Shown here: positions 14,382 through 15,869 of the stretch, in pieces
Layout: the number at the start of each line of letters is the position of its first letter
Numbering within the stretch: the stretch's first letter is position 1
From: CAZXYF01 sp964644705
Lineage (GTDB): Bacteria; Planctomycetota; Brocadiia; SM23-32
Direction of reading: 5' to 3'
Assembly: GCA_964644705.1 (NCBI GenBank)
Contig: CAZXYF010000061.1
Coordinates: 1-15,869 of the forward strand
DNA length: 15,869 nucleotides
Position numbers and translations under genes: made by a program
Notes under the pieces: generated by a model
What the model saw: only the letters and a program-made list of their open reading frames with translations
What the model was told of the DNA's origin: nothing
Databases searched by the model: none

Positions 14382-14439
14382 AAAAATTTACGGCCTGTGA
14401 TCTGTGTTTGGCTTCAGCCAGAACAGCACCACAGGCCGT
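14382..14439 (-). terminator. probable terminator of purC
   Basis: Read on the minus strand, the element lies 33 nt after the purC stop. Ten-bp arms (14430-14439 and 14390-14399, ACGGCCTGTG/CACAGGCCGT) enclose an inner TGGC/GCCA hairpin flanked by further pairs. After the stem come AAA and five T (complement of 14382-14386). The 50-nt stem is longer than a typical intrinsic terminator and the T-tract is three bases away, so efficiency is uncertain. An extra copy of the ACGGCCTG arm lies at 14343-14350. Confidence 0.55.
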
Positions 14440-14471
14440 CAGTATTTAATCCAGTTCTGTAACCGAGATGA

Positions 14472-15365
14472 TCAGGGAGTATCCCCGGTCAGATGCTCAC
14501 ACGCTTTCATGTAGCGTTCGGTCGTTTTTTCCACAACCTCATCCGGAAGTGACGGGCCGGGGGGATTATGATCCCATCCGGAATCATCCAGCCAGTTCCG
14601 GACGTATTGTTTATCGAACGAATACTGCGACCGGCCGGGTTCGTACGTCTCTTCGGGCCAGAACCGGGAAGAATCGGGGGTCAGAACCTCATCGATGAGG
14701 GTCAGCTCATCGTCGTAAAAGCCCCATTCGAATTTCGTATCGGCGATTATTATCCCTCTTTCCGCCGCGTACTCGGAAGCTTTTTTATAGATGCCCAACG
14801 AGCGGTCCCGCAGGGAGTTCGCAACATCTTCTCCGGCGATCTTGCAGGCCCGTTCCATGTTGATGTTTTCGTCATGACCCGTTTCCGCTTTGGTCGCGGG
14901 GGTGAAGATTGGTTCGGGCAGTTTTTCCGACTGCTGCAATCCGTCCGGAAGTTCTATGCCGCAGACGGTGCCGTTGTCTTTGTACTCTCTCCAGCCCGAT
15001 CCGGCCAGATAGCCACGCACCACGCACTCGATCGGCACGACATCGGCCCGTTTGACCAGCATCGATCGTCCCTCCAGAACGTCCGCATGAGCGCTGGCCG
15101 CCTGGCCCATTTCCGACGGATCAGCGGTGATCAGGTGGTTGGGCGTGATGTCGGACAGGTAGTCAAGCCAGAAAAGCGTCAGTTCCGTCAGAACCTTGCC
15201 CTTCATCGGGATACCACTGCCCAGGACGGAATCGTAGGCACTTATCCTGTCGGTGGCCACAATCAAAAGGTTATCTTCAACAGCATACATATCCCGGACC
15301 TTGCCCCGGTTGAGTAGTTCAAGGCCGTCCAGATCAGTTTCCATCACTACATCCTGCTGAGTCAT
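14472..15365 (-). CDS. purC: phosphoribosylaminoimidazole-succinocarboxamide synthase
   Basis: PurC (SAICAR synthetase) joins CAIR and aspartate using ATP in de novo purine synthesis, in the cytoplasm. The 297-residue protein is of the long form. Visible blocks are GKVRDMY (21-27), VATDRISAYDSVL (36-48), PIECVVRGYLAGSGWREY (111-128), PIFTPATKAETGHDENI (152-168), IIIADTKFEWG (205-215) and LIDEVLTPDSSRFW (223-236), covering the ATP- and substrate-binding sites. The ATG has a strong GGAG ribosome binding site 8 nt upstream (complement of 15374-15377). It stands alone, with its own promoter upstream and terminator downstream; no other pur gene is in the window. It converges on the SAM hydroxide adenosyltransferase gene. 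Confidence 0.97.
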   Translation of the reverse strand: MTQQDVVMETDLDGLELLNRGKVRDMYAVEDNLLIVATDRISAYDSVLGSGIPMKGKVLTELTLFWLDYLSDITPNHLITADPSEMGQAASAHADVLEGRSMLVKRADVVPIECVVRGYLAGSGWREYKDNGTVCGIELPDGLQQSEKLPEPIFTPATKAETGHDENINMERACKIAGEDVANSLRDRSLGIYKKASEYAAERGIIIADTKFEWGFYDDELTLIDEVLTPDSSRFWPEETYEPGRSQYSFDKQYVRNWLDDSGWDHNPPGPSLPDEVVEKTTERYMKACEHLTGDTP

Positions 15366-15456
15366 AAGAATTTCTCCATCGATCTACGAGTAAAATATAC
15401 ACTGGGCGCCAACTAAAACTGGGCACACAGCGGGGGACTGTTCAATAACTGCCAGT

Positions 15457-15485
15457 ATAATAGTTGAGATTGGAGAGTTTGGCAA
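15457..15485 (-). promoter_or_regulatory. predicted purC promoter (TTGCCA-N17-TATTAT)
   Basis: On the minus strand TTGCCA (complement of 15480-15485) and TATTAT (complement of 15457-15462) are 17 nt apart, each one base from consensus. The transcript would have a leader of about 85 nt before the purC ATG. Confidence 0.6.
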
Positions 15486-15577
15486 CTTTGATTGGCGGCT
15501 TCTGTTGTCGTTATGTTACTGGACATACAGCGCATGGCGAACGTTGGAGACAGCACTGAGGACCGGTCGCCGGGCGG

Positions 15578-15645
15578 GTAAGTATTCAGTGAGCCACGTT
15601 ATTCCAGAGGGACCTGCTGCCGGGCTTGTCCCGGCGATTGTCAGG
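15578..15645 (-). repeat. dispersed ~68-nt element, copy 2 (upstream of purC)
   Basis: On the minus strand this repeats the blocks of 799-867: CCTGA, GGGACAAGCCC, GCAGCAGGTC, then 18 nt, then TCACTGAATACTTAC. Here the central hairpin is stronger, with GCCGGG/CCCGGC arms at 15619-15624 and 15630-15635. It lies upstream of the purC promoter and points toward purC, as copy 1 points toward argH. Confidence 0.6.
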
Positions 15646-15651
15646 TTTTTT
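15612..15651 (+). terminator. terminator-like hairpin with T6 tail
   Basis: On the plus strand, outer arms ACCTG (15612-15616) / CAGGT (15642-15646) and inner arms GCCGGG/CCCGGC precede six T (15646-15651). The form is that of an intrinsic terminator, but no plus-strand gene is apparent upstream. It is part of the dispersed element, so it may be only a by-product of that repeat. Confidence 0.35.
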
Positions 15652-15869
15652 GCTCTTCTGGCCCGCAGGAACCTTAGAACATTTTTGCAGGACTGCTTAC
15701 GGCGAAAGATAATGGGGCAGGATTACGGCTCCGGCACTCCGTGATCTGTATCGTTTGCCGTTTCCAGAAGACGACCAGTTTCATCCCTTCCAATTATGTC
15801 GTCTCATCCCTTGTGTGATCGCGCCAATTGCCCCTGATCGCCGGAGGCGATCTCTGGAGTGCGCTGGCC
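15652..15869. other. gene-free window end
   Basis: No gene can be supported. A plus-strand frame stays open to the window edge but has no good start or recognisable sequence. A perfect 7-bp hairpin GATCGCC-GGA-GGCGATC lies at 15836-15852 with no T-tract visible before the window ends. Confidence 0.4.

Noticed and set aside
15505..15744. 79-residue plus-strand frame (TTG start)
   Set aside because: It runs through copy 2 of the dispersed element and its terminator-like hairpin, has no ribosome binding site, and has no recognisable similarity.
15710..15869. Plus-strand frame open to the right edge of the window
   Set aside because: It has no convincing start codon or recognisable motif and is too short to judge because the window ends.

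Overview
The window looks like a scaffold from a draft or metagenome-assembled genome of a Gram-negative, probably anaerobic or facultative bacterium. Supporting points are a run of exactly 100 N (3743-3842), an Rnf ion-translocating oxidoreductase, and a SurA-like envelope chaperone. I cannot place it taxonomically with confidence. The repeat-rich intergenic DNA and mixed gene order would fit a PVC-group (e.g. Kiritimatiellota/Lentisphaerota-like) genome, but that is a guess. No plasmid, phage or transposase genes are visible.

Layout, left to right. 1-961 is gene-free. It starts inside a tandem array of twin-hairpin repeats and holds one copy of a dispersed ~68-nt element. argH (arginine biosynthesis, +) follows, and converges on an HD-domain phosphohydrolase (-) whose upstream side runs into the assembly gap. 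A gene-free stretch (3843-4144) contains heptamer repeats. From 12509 down to 4145 eight genes lie head to tail on the minus strand, most with short gaps or overlaps: rnfE, rnfA, a duplicated SurA/PpiC-like secreted protein, alaC-type aminotransferase, rnfC, rnfD, rnfG, scpB. This appears to be one operon of about 8.4 kb encoding five of the six Rnf subunits. rnfB, the ferredoxin-facing Fe-S subunit, is absent from the window. Upstream are a small unknown four-helix membrane protein (-) and a divergently promoted SAM hydroxide adenosyltransferase (+). The latter converges on purC (-) across 414 nt made almost entirely of imperfect palindromes. The window ends with the purC promoter, a second inverted copy of the dispersed element, and about 220 nt with no recognisable gene.

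How the genes work together: the Rnf subunits would form a membrane complex coupling ferredoxin/NAD+ electron transfer to an ion gradient. AlaC would link pyruvate and glutamate, argH and purC are anabolic enzymes, and scpB is a chromosome condensation subunit co-transcribed with rnf.

Most interesting points: (1) a ~68-nt element found upstream of both argH and purC in the same orientation relative to the gene; (2) a tandem twin-hairpin repeat at the window start with compensatory changes in its stems; (3) a permuted rnf operon with two non-rnf genes inside and no rnfB; (4) serine instead of threonine at the predicted FMN attachment site of RnfD; (5) aspartate instead of the expected histidine of the Asp-Arg-His triad in the SAM hydroxide adenosyltransferase; (6) three consecutive palindromic structures between that gene and purC.
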